NCBI RefSeq assembly: GCF_963678975.1
Contig: NC_089274.1
Span: forward strand, 25,705,053-25,769,052
Length of the DNA stretch: 64,000 nt
Direction: 5' to 3'
Origin: Dysidea avara
Lineage: Eukaryota; Porifera; Demospongiae; Dictyoceratida; Dysideidae
Shown: one piece after another, positions 22,401 to 32,981 of the stretch
Layout: each line of letters starts with the position of its first letter
Numbering within the stretch: position 1 is the stretch's first letter
Notes under the pieces: model-generated
What the model was told of the DNA's origin: nothing
The model's input: the letters and a program-made list of their open reading frames with translations, nothing else
The model's database searches: none
Translations under genes and position numbers: made by a program

Positions 22401-25400
22401 ACTATTCGAATAGTTGTGAACAAAACGACCAAATATTATATTATTCTTTAATCTTATACTTCTATTAAACAAGTACTGAAACCTTTTGTTAGGGAGCAAG
22501 GTAAAGCCTAAGAGCTATTTCTGTCTTTTCTAAAATAGAATTTTTACAGCATAGACACATCACTTATTCACAATCTTAAGTTTCAAGGCTGGCTTTTCCA
22601 TCTGAATACAGTGTACAATTAATTATTTCACTGTTTGACTTCGCTTCAACCTGACTGGTGCCTGCAGTATGTACAATGTATGCTTCATGTACTTACCTGC
22701 GTCCTCCTCTGTGTCCCATTTACCTTTGCTGGCAGTAATCTTTATACATTCATACATCATTACTTCAAATATCAGAGTCTTATCCCATGGCTCAGGTATC
22801 AAATTTCACCATATATTTTGTTTATACATGTTTCATCCCATGATTCCATGAGTGCATCAAATCCTATGGACAAAGGAGCATGCAACTCCCATCATTACGG
22901 GCAATATTCAAACATGTTGTCTTGTGTTAGTAACCGTATACCATTAGTTACATCATTCTTATGCACAACAGGGATACAAAATGAGCTGCTACTCCATTGT
23001 TTTGTGTAAAGGCAACGAAGCTGCTTCAATAGGAAGGCCATCAGCTAGGAACCGCTTGGAATAATCCACCGGAGTAATTTTGTGTCACTAACAAATGTAG
23101 AAAGGCTGTCCTGCCCTATCATTCTTCTGTCATGCCATTCAACTTCATTTCCATAGCTTCACTTCATTGTGCCAGTAACGTGATGTACTCAAACATTCGC
23201 CTCCATATAATTTAAAAGTTACTTTTATAGTACACGGCAGCCATGTTTGAATTTTGCTGTTTACGGAGTTACATGCTCCCTTGTTTATAGCACTCCTGAC
23301 GATTCCTCTTGACAAATTATCTTGCCCTACATTAACACAAATACTGTGAACACTGTATGAAGAATGCATGGTTGTTGGTAGCCATTTGGTGTTTGTGAGT
23401 GACGATCACGGTACTAAAGTATATAATCTATGCACATTTTATGTATGTGTTCTCTATTGAAATTGCTAGTTTTTGCATGCATGTGCACATAATTACAGCT
23501 ACATAATATGTAGATGTGCATATTTATATTGTTACAATGACTATTCTTTTCTTGTTTTCTACAGTGGAATAGTCATGGTTATGACACAGCTAAGACATTT
23601 GGCTCCAAATTCACTCACATCTCTCCTGTCTGGTTACAGTTAAGGCGAAAGTATGTGACACACACTATATAGTGGAATCTTAGACTAGTGCTACACTCTA
23701 AACCACCAAAATGATTGCTCTATTAGAGTACTTAATTGTTCTGTTGACAAGGTGTTCTATTACATGTCATTAGTCCACACTTTGTTTCAGTTATCTGAAC
23801 ACCAGGTAATGGTTCCCTGGGGGCTCCAATGATTGAAGGTCCACTGTGACAATTTGTTGCATGCGCAATCCATTAATTTTGATGGTCAGAATTTTTATTA
23901 CAAAGGTTTATCATCCTTAAAATGCTATAATGGAGTCAGACCTTTTAATACAGATTATCTGACCTTAGTGTAAGGGGAAGGGTAGCCTCCACTGTACAAT
24001 AGTACCGACAGTGATTAGTTACCGACAGCAATTAGTGATTTATAGTGAGTATTTCAGACTGATAAAACACCCATGATAAAGACAAAGGGTTCTTTCCTTT
24101 ACTAAGTCTAGACAATATTGCTATAAAGATAGTAGCTGCCACATAATGGAAATTCTTGGCCCCAGACTGCTTGTTATAAGATGAACTTCTGAAATCTTAC
24201 ATCGTACAATCTTGTAAGAATATCCATCCAAAACACTGTCAAGCTGTAAAAAAGGGTGCAGCCTTCAAAAGCCAGGGTGAAAAAAGTTGTCAGATTTGAA
24301 CTAGAATTTTAACTAAGGTGAACAACTAACATAGCAGTGGCTTAGTGGTTATAAGGATCTGGGTGTTGGGTGTAGAGAATCCTGGTTCGAACTCTAGTAG
24401 CAACTTTTTGTGAACTTTTTTACCCTGTGGCAATTGCTCCATCAGAGTATCTCAACCCTGCGATTTTATAGTTGTTTGATTTTAACTCTGTAGATGTAAC
24501 TCCATTGTTTTTCAAACCATTGAAAACACTGCTACGATGATCAGCCAATGTACACACCAAATTTCAATTATTTCCATATGCGATTTACCCTGTAGCCATG
24601 ACAAAAATTTGATCTTTTTAGGCAATTGAGTTACATGTTTACATTTTTATAGCAATTTTTGCAAAGTGTGCTAAAATAATTCTAAGCCCCTGTAGAATAT
24701 CAAAAATTTGAATGCCCAATATCTCGCAAATGGCTGGTGTGAATTTAATCAAATTTACTGTGTTCCCTACCCTACCTGACAGATAGCAAAGCGGTGTGCT
24801 TTGGAGAAGGGCCTTATACGTACATAATATGAAATAACTCTCACAGTGAAATGCTGAACAGTCAGTTACTGTATGCTGTGCTCAGGTCATTGTTCACGTT
24901 GTGTTTTTATTGCTACTACAGAGCTGGTGCTACTTATGGCATTGAAGGTACTCATGATATTGACCAAGGTGTGTTGACCCTGTATGTGTGCGTGTGTGTG
25001 TGTGTGCGTGCGTGCGTGTGTGTGTTTGTGTGTGTGTGTGTGTGTGTAGAGTGTGTGGTATGTGTGCATGGTATGATGCGGGTGCTTGCCACACACCACT
25101 CACAAATGAAGCATGATGCTTGAAACACATACGTATTATAGATATTTACTCAAGTATGTTCATACGTATGCTTAATGTCGCTGGAAGATTTAGTCACCAA
25201 TTGTTGCCCACCATAATATCTATAAACTATGAAGGAGAGGAAACCCTACCTGTACAAGAAATAGAAACAGCTATTACATGTTCAAAACTAAGTTGTGCAA
25301 CAAGTCTGAGCACAAACTGTCTCCATTTAATTGTATTACTGTTGTTTTGTACACAGGCTGGGTGGACAGTGTGAGAGCTGCTAGCTCCAGCAAGGTCAAG

Positions 25401-25945
25401 ATTGTCCCCCGAGTAATGTTTGAAGGATGGAGTATGAGTGACTACAGTATGCTGTTTTCCAATCGTGACATGGCACTAGATGTTGCCAAAACTATCAAAC
25501 ATGTTTTACTGGTAATGCTGGTGATTTATCAAGTGTTTTGTGTTATCAGTAAGTCTCTTTAACTGCAGCTCAATCACTTTGATGGGGCAGTGTTAGAGTT
25601 GTGGGGTCAAATACACCACAGAAGCAGGTAAGTAAGCAGTGAGAACAACACCTGCCATCTCAGATTGGTCGTGGATTAATAAAATGCTTTACATAAATTG
25701 AAAATTAATTACCTGATGAAATGAATGGTGGCATCTATTTAATTTGTTTATTAAGGCTTACAGCACAAGTGTTGAGGTCTTCAGGACTCAGCAGTCCTGC
25801 AGCCTGTTTAAATATGATGTGATGTATGCATCCAATAGTCAGGTGGTTTTGTAATAAGGTGGCCACTAAATAAGGCTGTGCTGGTATTACTGAAAAATCT
25901 AGAGGACACTATGCACATTGTTGCTGTGCAAATGCATGCATGCAT

Positions 25946-25976
<31 letters not shown>

Positions 25977-28900
25977 CACATTTACTCATGTCATTTATTA
26001 CCTATAGTGAACTGACTCAACTAGTGATTACAATAGGAGAAGTACTACATGAAGCTAGTCTAGTCCTAGTACTAGTTATACCTGCCCAAGCTGAAACCAC
26101 TGGGTAAGTTGTCCACCAACAAGTTACTGACTACTACTCTTCTATTATCCATTTATTCAGTGGCGGCAGTTTTGGTCCAGAGGAGTTCAAAGCCCTACTA
26201 CCTTATGTTGACTTGTTCAGCTACAACACATATGATTATTCAGTAACCCAGCAACGGTAAGTTTCCATTCATATGGCGTGTTCTTTATGAACACAAAGTG
26301 GTTAATATGGAGCAGGAAAACATGTAGGGTCCTATGGTGTAATGGTTAGCACTTCAGACTTTGAATCTGGAAATCCGAGTTCAAGTCTCGGTAGGACCTT
26401 ACATTGTTTTACGTAGGCTTTATCTTTCTTTTTTGTTTATTGTTTGAAAACTCTTTTTTGCATTGTTTGAAAACATTGTTGTCTCACTACAGAAGATGTT
26501 TTTAGTGTCATTTTATGTATTTTGGGTCCTACGGTGTAATTCATGGTTAGCACTCAGACTCACTTCGGACTCTGAATCTGGAAATCTGAATTCAAATCTC
26601 AGTAGGACCTTTTTGTTACTATATTTTTCTTGTCTACCTTAGCATAGCAATAACACCAATTTTCAGACTGTGCTAGCAGCAAACAAAGCATTTCACGTAT
26701 TGGTTTTTAACCAGGTTCTTGTCTGCAGGCCAGCAGTGGGGGTGTATCTGGCCAGTGCGTGATTTTCTGATAGTAGTCACTTTATGCGTGAATCCCGATT
26801 AGATAAGTTTCACTGTATACTTTGGTATTCTTTGTTAGATGTGTACCAAATTGCAGCACTGTAATGCAAAGCTTATTAAATACATTTTTGGGGATGATGT
26901 CACAGGCTACAGAATGAGAGAAGAAACAACCTTACAATGTGATTATATACAATTAAAGTGCAGTATACTCTAATAGAACAGCTTTCAAGATTATCTATTA
27001 TCATATGGGTGTAACCTCTTATGCAACTTTTTGCTCTAAGGGACTAGATGGTAGGCTTGTTATAGATACTTGTAATGTTTTACTGACACTATGACACTAT
27101 AGGATAGTTGTAAACAAACAGATTTGAACTAATAGCATCGAAGATCAGAGAAGCCAACCAATGACTCAAAAAACTCAGAGTTGTAGTCCTTAAGGTATCT
27201 GAGTTGTAGTCCTTAAGGTATCTGTTCATAGGTGTAGCCGTTACCATGCCACCCACAGACTTTATGATAGAAATTTTGTGGCATGCATCTTCAATAAATT
27301 CGAGCACTTGCTCAATAATAAGTAAGTATTGGCAGTTTTTATCAACCAGGGTTCTATGGTGTAATGGTTAGCACTTCAGACTTTGAATCTGGAAATCCGA
27401 GTTCAAATCTCGGTAGGACCTGCTTTTACTCTCCTTTCTTTTTTATGCACTTTTTCTGTACCTGCTCGCATGCTCGCATTTCTCTAAAGGAAATAAAAAC
27501 AGGTGTTTTGGTTGTATTTGATGTAATGGTTAGCACTTCAAACTTTCAATCTGGAAATGTGAGTCAAAATCTCGGTTGAGCTGGGTTTTTTTGATAACAA
27601 TAGCAAACATTCAGATCTAAGCTAGAATTTTGTTTATATTTGTATACTTGACTGTGGAAATATAAGGCTCTGTTATTCATACTTCACCATCACTCCTAAT
27701 ATGTAGGATCCTAGGGTGTAATTGTAGTTCAGGTCTGAGGGGTATGTAACATTGCTGGCTGATATGCAGCATGTGCAATATGTACTAGATATCTCACTAT
27801 TGCATTGCCCTCCCCCCATTCCTCAATACTGCAGCAGTATCTAAAATATATTCACTTGTTGCTCTGTTGTGTTCACCTCTCAATAATAAGTATATGTTGA
27901 CAGCCATTAGCAACTGAGGTCCTATGGTGTAATGGTTTAGTTCAGACTTTGAATCTGGAAATCTGAGTTCAAATCTCGGTAAGACCTTTGTTTTTTTTTG
28001 TTTTTTTTGCTTGCTATGGTGTCTTCCTAAAATCCAAGTTTTAATCATGGTTGGACCTTCCTTAAACCAGGTGTATGCCTGGTTTCCTGAATGAAATTTT
28101 TTTTTATTTTTATTCATTAATGCTTTACAGCACAAGTGCTGAAGGTCTGTAGGACACCTGGTCCTACAGCCTGCTCAAAGACTTTAGCTACAGAAGGTGT
28201 GTTTGAAAAGTTGGAGAAAGAATCCATGACTGGACCTAGGTAGCCTCGAGCCTGCAGCCATCTGATTTACGCTCGAACGCTTACAGGAGTCTACCAGGCA
28301 GTCAGGATGTTTTCTCCTTGTTATTTTCATGTAATCATATCCATAGGAATTCTAGAGAGTAACTCATTATCTCTAAGTACCCCAAGTAGAACCAAATGGA
28401 CACTAGTTTATTTAATTGCTTTACAGCACAAGTGCTGAAGGTCTGTAGGACACCTAGTCCTACAGCCTGCTCAAAGACTTTAGCTACAGAAGGTGTGTTT
28501 GAAAAGTTGGAGAAAGGAGAAAAAATCCATGACTGGACCTAGGTAGCCTCGAACCTGCAGCCATCCGATTTACGCTCGAACGCTTACAGGAGTCATTTGT
28601 CTCTGTATGTCTATATCCACTACCACATGACCAAAGAACTGTTAGAGCTATTTGCAAACCACAATGAAGACCAACTTTCTTATACAGCATTTTTGTCATG
28701 CCTGAAATGAATGCCATGCGTTTTGTTGTACCCCATAGTGCCCTAAATTTTTAGGTCAAATTACTGTAAAAAGTATGGTGCATATTCATTTTTGAGTATC
28801 CACATTAACAGGTTCTGCCATACTTCTTAACCTCTATAACACATATTACATAGCGATGCTACCTTCCTTGCCAATCACGTGTACAGCAGCCTGTGGCCTG

Positions 28901-29974
28901 AACTGGGTAATCACCACCATAGATAAATAGCGCACACACACACACACACACACAAATTTCATACATGTCATATGAATTTCACAACTGTATTAACCAATAA
29001 AAAAAAATTTTCCCCATGCATGATAATAAATATTATGTATTTAGGATTGGTCCCAACTCTCCAATTGAGTGGATCAGGGAGAACATAAAAATAATCACTC
29101 CAGAGGATTCAGAGGATCGCAATAAGATACTACTCGGTATCAATTTCTATGGTTACAATTTTGGTGGTACTAGTGGTGTACAGGGTAAGTCTCATACAGT
29201 ACTGAGAAACCTCCTAGTGACCCTTCAAGTAGAGAAAACTATTGTAGCTTCATTTTAAATGGAAAGCATAATACAAGTATGTCCTAAAATTGAATGCAGG
29301 TTCTATATAACTTGCTGGTAATGAAATTCGATATTTCAATGGTTTGAATTTCCTTCTTCATAGCTAGAGGCTCCACTGTATTATATTACGTAAATAAGTA
29401 ATTTCCACTATATATTACCTTGTATTACTATGTACAACACTACTTACTGATTTGTTCCAGCTATTCTTGGCAGCAGGTTAGTGGAAGTACAGTTTTGTGT
29501 GAGGTGTTTATGGTTAGGTTATTCCGTATGTTTAGTTACGTTGAGATATTATCAAAACACAAGCCCAAGTTGAAATGGGAGGAACAGTCAATGGAACATA
29601 AAGTAGAATACAAGTATGTTACTTGTTGTGTTATGTCAATACTGCATGTGTACTGAGACAGTGTGAGGGTTGCTATTAAAACAAATTTGAGCCCAGAACT
29701 TTAGTAGTCTCATTTAGAAGTGCTCTTTCTTTAGTTATACCATACACTTACATGTGTGTATTTTTTTTTATCCCATGCCAGAGCACAATCTCAACCACAT
29801 GTAGTGTACTATCCAACACTAAAGGTCAGTGGCCTATGTAGCCTGTCACATGTCCACATGTACATTACCCTACAGTCCATCCAGGCTAGACTACAGCTAG
29901 CTGAAGAACTAGGGACTGGAATATGTATATGGGAAATAGGACAAGGATTAGACTACTTCTTTGATTTACTGTAA
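19457..29974 (+). CDS. CHID1: Chitinase domain-containing protein 1 (stabilin-1-interacting)
   Basis: Twelve phase-consistent exons: 19457-19573, 19835-19990, 23565-23650, 24922-24968, 25357-25511, 25569-25627, 26008-26103, 26161-26256, 29045-29184, 29493-29613, 29782-29824, 29876-29974. They give 404 residues, against 393 in human. Exon 1 encodes a signal peptide ([20 protein letters not shown]), so the protein is secreted or lysosomal. The rest is a glycoside-hydrolase-18-like barrel with the family strings [56 protein letters not shown] and [15 protein letters not shown]. The segment equivalent to the chitinase DxxDxDxE motif is F-D-G-A-V-L-E-L-W, with Glu197 kept but the Asp ladder lost, as in the family. 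CHID1 binds saccharides and stabilin-1 in mammals. The exon 10 start is the least certain boundary. Introns 2 and 8 contain the tRNA-Gln family. Confidence 0.92.
20133..20337. mobile_element. MITE family B, copy 1
   Basis: A perfect 20-bp terminal inverted repeat, AATTTTAAGTTGGATTAGCA at 20133-20152 and its reverse complement at 20318-20337. The interior has three tandem copies of a ~27-bp unit containing GTGAAACAAGGGAAAGGCTA. Related ends occur at 46465-46680 and 49739-49870. Inside CHID1 intron 2. Confidence 0.75.
20697..21020 (-). repeat. Interspersed repeat family R2, copy 1
   Basis: It shares long stretches with 46920-47250 in the same orientation, for example CTGCAATCAATCC, CTTGCATTATCAGCAAAAGA and ACAAAGGAGGACAA. 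No terminal repeats or coding potential identified. Confidence 0.65.
21806..21877 (+). tRNA. tRNA-Gln(CTG)
   Basis: 72 nt with a perfect acceptor stem (GGTCCTA/TAGGACC), a D arm with an A box (TGGTGTAATGGTTAGC), anticodon loop CTCTGAA on a TCAGA/TCTGG stem, and a T arm with a B box (GTTCAAATC). The discriminator is T and CCA is not encoded. A T-run (TTTATTTTATTTTG) follows within 10 bp and can stop Pol III. It lies inside CHID1 intron 2, same strand. Confidence 0.9.
21975..22040 (-). pseudogene. tRNA-Gln pseudogene, antisense
   Basis: The reverse complement keeps CTTTGAATTTGGAAATGG, GTTCAAATC and the GGTAGGACC acceptor end of tRNA-Gln. The D-arm region is lost and the T stem is mispaired. 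It lies about 100 bp from the intact copy on the other strand. Confidence 0.7.
22100..22800 (+). repeat. Interspersed repeat family R2, copy 2 (diverged)
   Basis: Shared with 45850-46260: GTATTAGGGGTTTGG-like start, GGTATAACCAA, AAAAGTGCC, GGAATTTTCTACTGACTG, ACTCAATAATGGCTAAGGCT and TGTGTCCCATTTACCTTTGC. It contains a 124-codon frame with no recognisable domain, most of it repeat-derived. Confidence 0.55.
23712..23730 (-). repeat. Dispersed 19-base motif, copy 5
   Basis: On the minus strand it reads TACTCTAATAGAGCAATCA. A half copy (TCTAATAG-like, GTAATAGAACA) lies 30 bp away. In CHID1 intron 3. Confidence 0.7.
24330..24404 (+). pseudogene. tRNA-like Pol III promoter unit (tRNA pseudogene or SINE head)
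   Basis: An A box TGGCTTAGTGG (24338-24348) and a B box GGTTCGAACTC (24384-24394) stand 35 bp apart, correct for a tRNA or SINE head. The acceptor arms do not pair, so this is not a functional tRNA. TTTTT follows at about 24405. In CHID1 intron 3. Confidence 0.55.
24985..25047. repeat. (GT)n/(GCGT)n microsatellite next to a splice donor
   Basis: A GT-rich tract beginning about 16 bp after the CHID1 exon 4 donor (24969). GT tracts this close to a donor can act as splicing enhancers for GU-binding proteins. That role is inference only. Confidence 0.85.
25736..25812 (-). repeat. SINE tail fragment
   Basis: 3' end of the tRNA-derived SINE only (TTTATTAAGGCTTACAGCAC onward), in CHID1 intron 6. 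Confidence 0.65.
25926..25980. repeat. (GCAT)n-(GCAC)n-(CA)n microsatellite
   Basis: Three linked simple repeats that differ by one base per unit, showing stepwise conversion of GCAT to GCAC to CA. Confidence 0.9.
26328..26399 (+). tRNA. tRNA-Gln(TTG)
   Basis: 72 nt, perfect GGTCCTA/TAGGACC acceptor, anticodon TTG in CTTTGAA, T stem CCGAG/CTCGG fully paired, B box GTTCAAGTC. Differs from the CTG copy at the anticodon and T stem. TTTT occurs within about 10 bp after the end. Lies 71 bp downstream of CHID1 exon 8, sense strand. Confidence 0.9.
26525..26610 (+). pseudogene. tRNA-Gln pseudogene with internal insertions
   Basis: 86 nt. It keeps both acceptor strands, a CTCTGAA anticodon loop and the T arm, but carries three extra bases (TTC) in the D loop and an 11-bp partly duplicated ACTCACTTCGG before the anticodon stem. 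The insertion breaks the cloverleaf. Confidence 0.75.
26966..26983 (+). repeat. Dispersed 19-base motif, copy 6
   Basis: TACTCTAATAGAACAGCT, which diverges at the last positions, in CHID1 intron 8. Confidence 0.65.
27350..27421 (+). tRNA. tRNA-Gln(TTG), second gene
   Basis: 72 nt, identical to the 26328 copy except for a GGTTCTA acceptor strand (one G-U pair) and GTTCAAATC in the T loop. TTTT follows two bases after the end. In CHID1 intron 8, sense strand. Confidence 0.88.
27511..27582 (+). pseudogene. tRNA-Gln pseudogene
   Basis: Aligns over 72 positions (GATGTAATGGTTAGCACTTC is intact), but the acceptor strand is GTTGTAT, the anticodon loop reads TTTCAAT and the B box is broken (GAGTCAAAATC). 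Not functional. Confidence 0.75.
27705..27731 (+). pseudogene. 5' fragment of tRNA-Gln
   Basis: Only the acceptor and D-arm start remain (GGATCCTAGGGTGTAATTG). Confidence 0.5.
27918..27987 (+). pseudogene. tRNA-Gln(TTG)-like, D arm truncated
   Basis: 70 nt. The TTG anticodon and T arm are intact, but the D arm has lost the GCAC segment and the acceptor has a mismatch (AAGACC). Probably not functional, though a D-arm-deficient transcript is possible. Confidence 0.65.
28091..28410 (-). repeat. tRNA-derived SINE, full copy 2
   Basis: Same order as 681-1003, including the AGGTTCGAGG-type B box on the minus strand (near 28250, here AGGCTCGAGG) and the segment ending CCAAATGGACACTAGTTTAT. In CHID1 intron 8. 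Confidence 0.75.
28411..28597 (-). repeat. tRNA-derived SINE, copy 3, head-to-tail with copy 2
   Basis: Begins again with GCTTTACAGCACAAGTGCTG directly after copy 2 and stops at the tRNA-like head near 28597. The two form a tandem dimer. Confidence 0.7.
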
Positions 29975-30027
29975 TTCAGTAACTCCATTTTTTTGAATTC
30001 AAATCCATGATGTTAAAATAACACTAA

Positions 30028-30459
30028 CTACATAGTTGTTGGTTTTCCAGCTTCTTTAGATGTTTTCTTTTCCTCTGTTTCTTCAAAAGCCTCCAAAAGG
30101 CGTAACAACTGCTCCTCTGTCAAGTTATCTTCTTCTGGTTTAGCAAAGAAGAACATGTACATTAAGTAAGTAAGAAAGGTGATACTCAATGGTAAGATGA
30201 GGTATTTGTAAATTCTTTGTCTACGACTCCAATCTTTGGTGTCTACTTCATTTATCCTGTAAGTAGCTGCCTTGCTTTGTAGAAAGGATACTGGTTGATC
30301 TCTGTTATCACTTTCATTGGAGCTAGATGAGTCATTTGAAGTAGCTAGATGACGCAACCAGAGTCTAGTTGGAATAACACTATGAAGTGGATTTTGTAGT
30401 TTCACTGGAAGCCTACATCTTCCCAAAGCAGCTCGAAGTGCCTGGTATATCAATGACAT
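30028..30459 (-). CDS. Predicted mitochondrial single-pass membrane protein
   Basis: 143 codons, intronless as seen. Residues 1-40 are rich in Arg, Leu and Ser with no acids, a likely mitochondrial presequence. A Ser/Asn/Asp-rich linker follows (41-58), then a basic stretch (WSRRQRIYKY, 77-86), one hydrophobic helix (about 87-106) and an acidic Glu-rich amphipathic C-terminus with a Lys-rich end. This topology is like small inner-membrane assembly factors, but I do not recognise the family. The start could be in an upstream exon because ATACCAG before Ala7 resembles a splice acceptor. It is tail-to-tail with CHID1, stops 53 bp apart. Confidence 0.6.
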   Translation of the reverse strand: MSLIYQALRAALGRCRLPVKLQNPLHSVIPTRLWLRHLATSNDSSSSNESDNRDQPVSFLQSKAATYRINEVDTKDWSRRQRIYKYLILPLSITFLTYLMYMFFFAKPEEDNLTEEQLLRLLEAFEETEEKKTSKEAGKPTTM

Positions 30460-30961
30460 TATATTACTAATACAATTTATGGTGCAGTGGAACCTGTCTT
30501 ACTGGCCACCTCTCTAAAAGTGAAAAATTTTATTAATCCACACTATGGAGGTCAAAAAATTCCATCTTGAAAATGACTGGCCTAGACAGGTTACACTAGT
30601 ACCACACATTTTTATACCACAAAATGTTAGTGATAAAGATATCGATGAATCCTAAGTGTATTAATATATTATATGCACTCAGTATTAGATTTTTTTATTG
30701 TATACTCCAGTAGGTCCCAAACACAGCTAAGATGTGATAAGGCCACCTTATCAGCTCATCGAGTCCAGAGGATGGACTCCATGAGCTCCATCATTAACTA
30801 CCCTGTATTTCACTGCAAGTGCTTTTAATGCAAAAACTACTGGTGTGTAGCAGCTGTAACTAAACAGATAATATACATTTATCAAGGCCAGAAGAATGGG
30901 TCTGACAAATACGCTACTTGCAGACTAATTATCATAGGATACTCGTGATAAGGTCACCTAC

Positions 30962-31308
30962 TAGTGATGCCACGATAATTATATCGTATATCATGATAGA
31001 AGTATTTCATGATAATTGTGATAGAGAAAAAGCTATATCGTGATATATATAAAAAACACAACAAATTATTTAGTGCAAATGACTTGACAATTGTAAAATA
31101 TGAGGATATTTCTCTGGCAACATGTGGTGATGCATAAAAAACAAGTGTCAACTTTGTCACATCATTGTTATAAGCATAATGAATGGTTGACTGAATAAAA
31201 CTTGTTCTGTGAAAACATTAACATACTCAATTCATTTAATATATCGTGACTCGTGGTATACGTCCCATGATATCGTGACATTAAAAATTTCATATCGTGG
31301 CATCACTA
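30962..31308. mobile_element. hAT-type MITE with perfect TIR and 8-bp TSD
   Basis: The 347-bp element has perfect 15-bp terminal inverted repeats (TAGTGATGCCACGAT at 30962-30976, complement at 31294-31308). Subterminal TATCGTGATAT repeats make it largely self-complementary. It is flanked by an exact 8-bp target-site duplication TCACCTAC (30954-30961 and 31309-31316). Eight-base duplications are typical of hAT transposases. No ORF of use, so non-autonomous. Confidence 0.9.
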
Positions 31309-31670
31309 TCACCTACATACTGCTATTCCAATACATGTACACTGTATATGTACAAATTTTTGAAGCACACAATTTTCATGGTTGCTTCGCTGTTTTATCC
31401 TAGTGAAAAATGAGTGATCCTCAAAAATCCTGAAATTGGTTAGCCCACGAAAATTGCGTATCTTCAAAAATTTGTAGATACACAGTAGTTACAAAAGGAG
31501 AATAAGAAATTTTCAGTTGTCAAAGGTCAATATTATCCCTAAACACTAAAATCCACACAGAAAATAAAACATTCAGACTATATTGCATTCAAAGACAATT
31601 GTACTACAAACTTTGCATGAGTATTGAGTCTATCAACATTAACAATACATTATGCTATGGGTAGGAGGGA

Positions 31671-32123
31671 TTAGTCTCACATAGCCAGACCCATTTGTGT
31701 GGGAGTGGGGAAAGAAAAGGGTCTGGTGAACATAGTATAGCACCGTCGTTGGCCTATCCCAAGATTGTGGGGATTCTACTGCACAGCTTCCGGATTATTT
31801 GTGGATGCAAATGACGTGTTTTGCTAACCGTTACATCATTTACAACCTGTTGCCATAGATATAAAAGCAGTAGCTATGGTAATAGAATGCAAATTATGCA
31901 AAGATCAGCAGATCACGCTTTATATCTATGGTAACAGGATGCAAATGATGCAACAGTTAACAAAACACGTCATTCGCACCCACAAACAATCCGTAAACTG
32001 TGCAGTAGAACCCCCACAATCTAGGGATAGGCCAACGACGATGCTATACCATGTTCACCAGACCCTTTTCTTTCACCGCCCCCACACAAAAGAAAGAAAA
32101 AGGTCTGGCTACGCAAGACTAAA
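31671..32123. mobile_element. Long-TIR fold-back element
   Basis: The two halves are near reverse complements over about 200 bp each. Both ends carry TAGTCT...GTAGCCAGACC, then AAGAAAAGGGTCTGGTGAAC, CGTCGTTGGCCTATCCC and AATGACGTGTTTTG. A possible 6-bp flanking direct repeat GAGGGA lies at 31665-31670 and 32124-32129. A 93-codon frame inside is a by-product. Confidence 0.8.
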
Positions 32124-32159
32124 GAGGGATGGGGTTAGAAAAAAAGTACTATCATAGAA

Positions 32160-32880
32160 TTCAATATCATATGGTTACCATTAAACAATGTTTGGGATAC
32201 AAAGTACATAATACATAAAGCAGTGAGTATGCTCTTATTGAGGGAAGACTTTCCAAGAAAAGTATGATTACCACTAACCTAGGAGCCCAAACAAAAATCT
32301 TTGGGGTCAGCGCTTATACATGCCACATTATAGGCAAATAAATTTCCTGTTTCCCGTCCACCGCCCACATCTGGTTACTGCCAGCTCTAAACTGCATGTT
32401 CTTCCATTATTTTCCGGTTATTCTTGCATGCTGACAGGCTTAGTAAAAACAGTGTCAGCAGTGCCATCAAGTCAGCACAAACTTCACCTTTGTTATTTTT
32501 GCAACTTGAAAAGGAAGGAACATGCATTTGTGCAGCTTTTTATAGCTGTGCCAGGCAAATAATGGCTTGAAAAGCTGCCAATCTTATATCAGATAATGGA
32601 AATGGACCACCCGCCCGCACGCATGCAAATATGCCTGAGGTCAGGATGGAAAACAGGAAATTTATTTGGACTAGCCTTATCTAGCCTTAAGTCAAACATG
32701 GGACCACCAATCAACAAATCACACCCACCATAGAGGTTCCTCTCAAGAATACGTCAATAAATGTGAGATCACATGACTATAAAATTTCCACATTGGCACC
32801 ACTGCACGCAGAACAACAATAACGCACTCAGTATACCACTCACCATCGTGAGACCACTCAAGAGCACTTGGCTCTTACTT
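32160..32880. other. Intergenic, no supported gene
   Basis: Sequence between the fold-back element and the RPSA promoter. Several short frames have no domain. I see no repeat with another copy in the window. Confidence 0.5.
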
Positions 32881-32981
32881 GAAACAAAATCTCGAATCGC
32901 AGTTTTCGCGCACGCGCACAAAGCAACTGAAACACGTGTGGACTTCTCTTATTATTGCCCTCCAATTGGCGTTGTTGTAAG
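32881..32981 (+). promoter_or_regulatory. RPSA promoter and noncoding first exon
   Basis: A CpG-rich spot (CGCGCACGCGC), an E-box-like ACACGTGT (about 32932) and then a pyrimidine tract CTTCTCTTATT that could be a 5' TOP start near 32943. Exon 1 would end at 32981 before GTGAGT, and exon 2 starts at 33081 after TTGGTAG. TOP starts are typical of ribosomal protein genes. The exact start is inferred. Confidence 0.5.

Noticed and set aside
22635..23009. 124-codon ORF in CHID1 intron 2
   Set aside because: Most of it falls in repeat family R2, with no domain and no conservation of frame in the other R2 copies.
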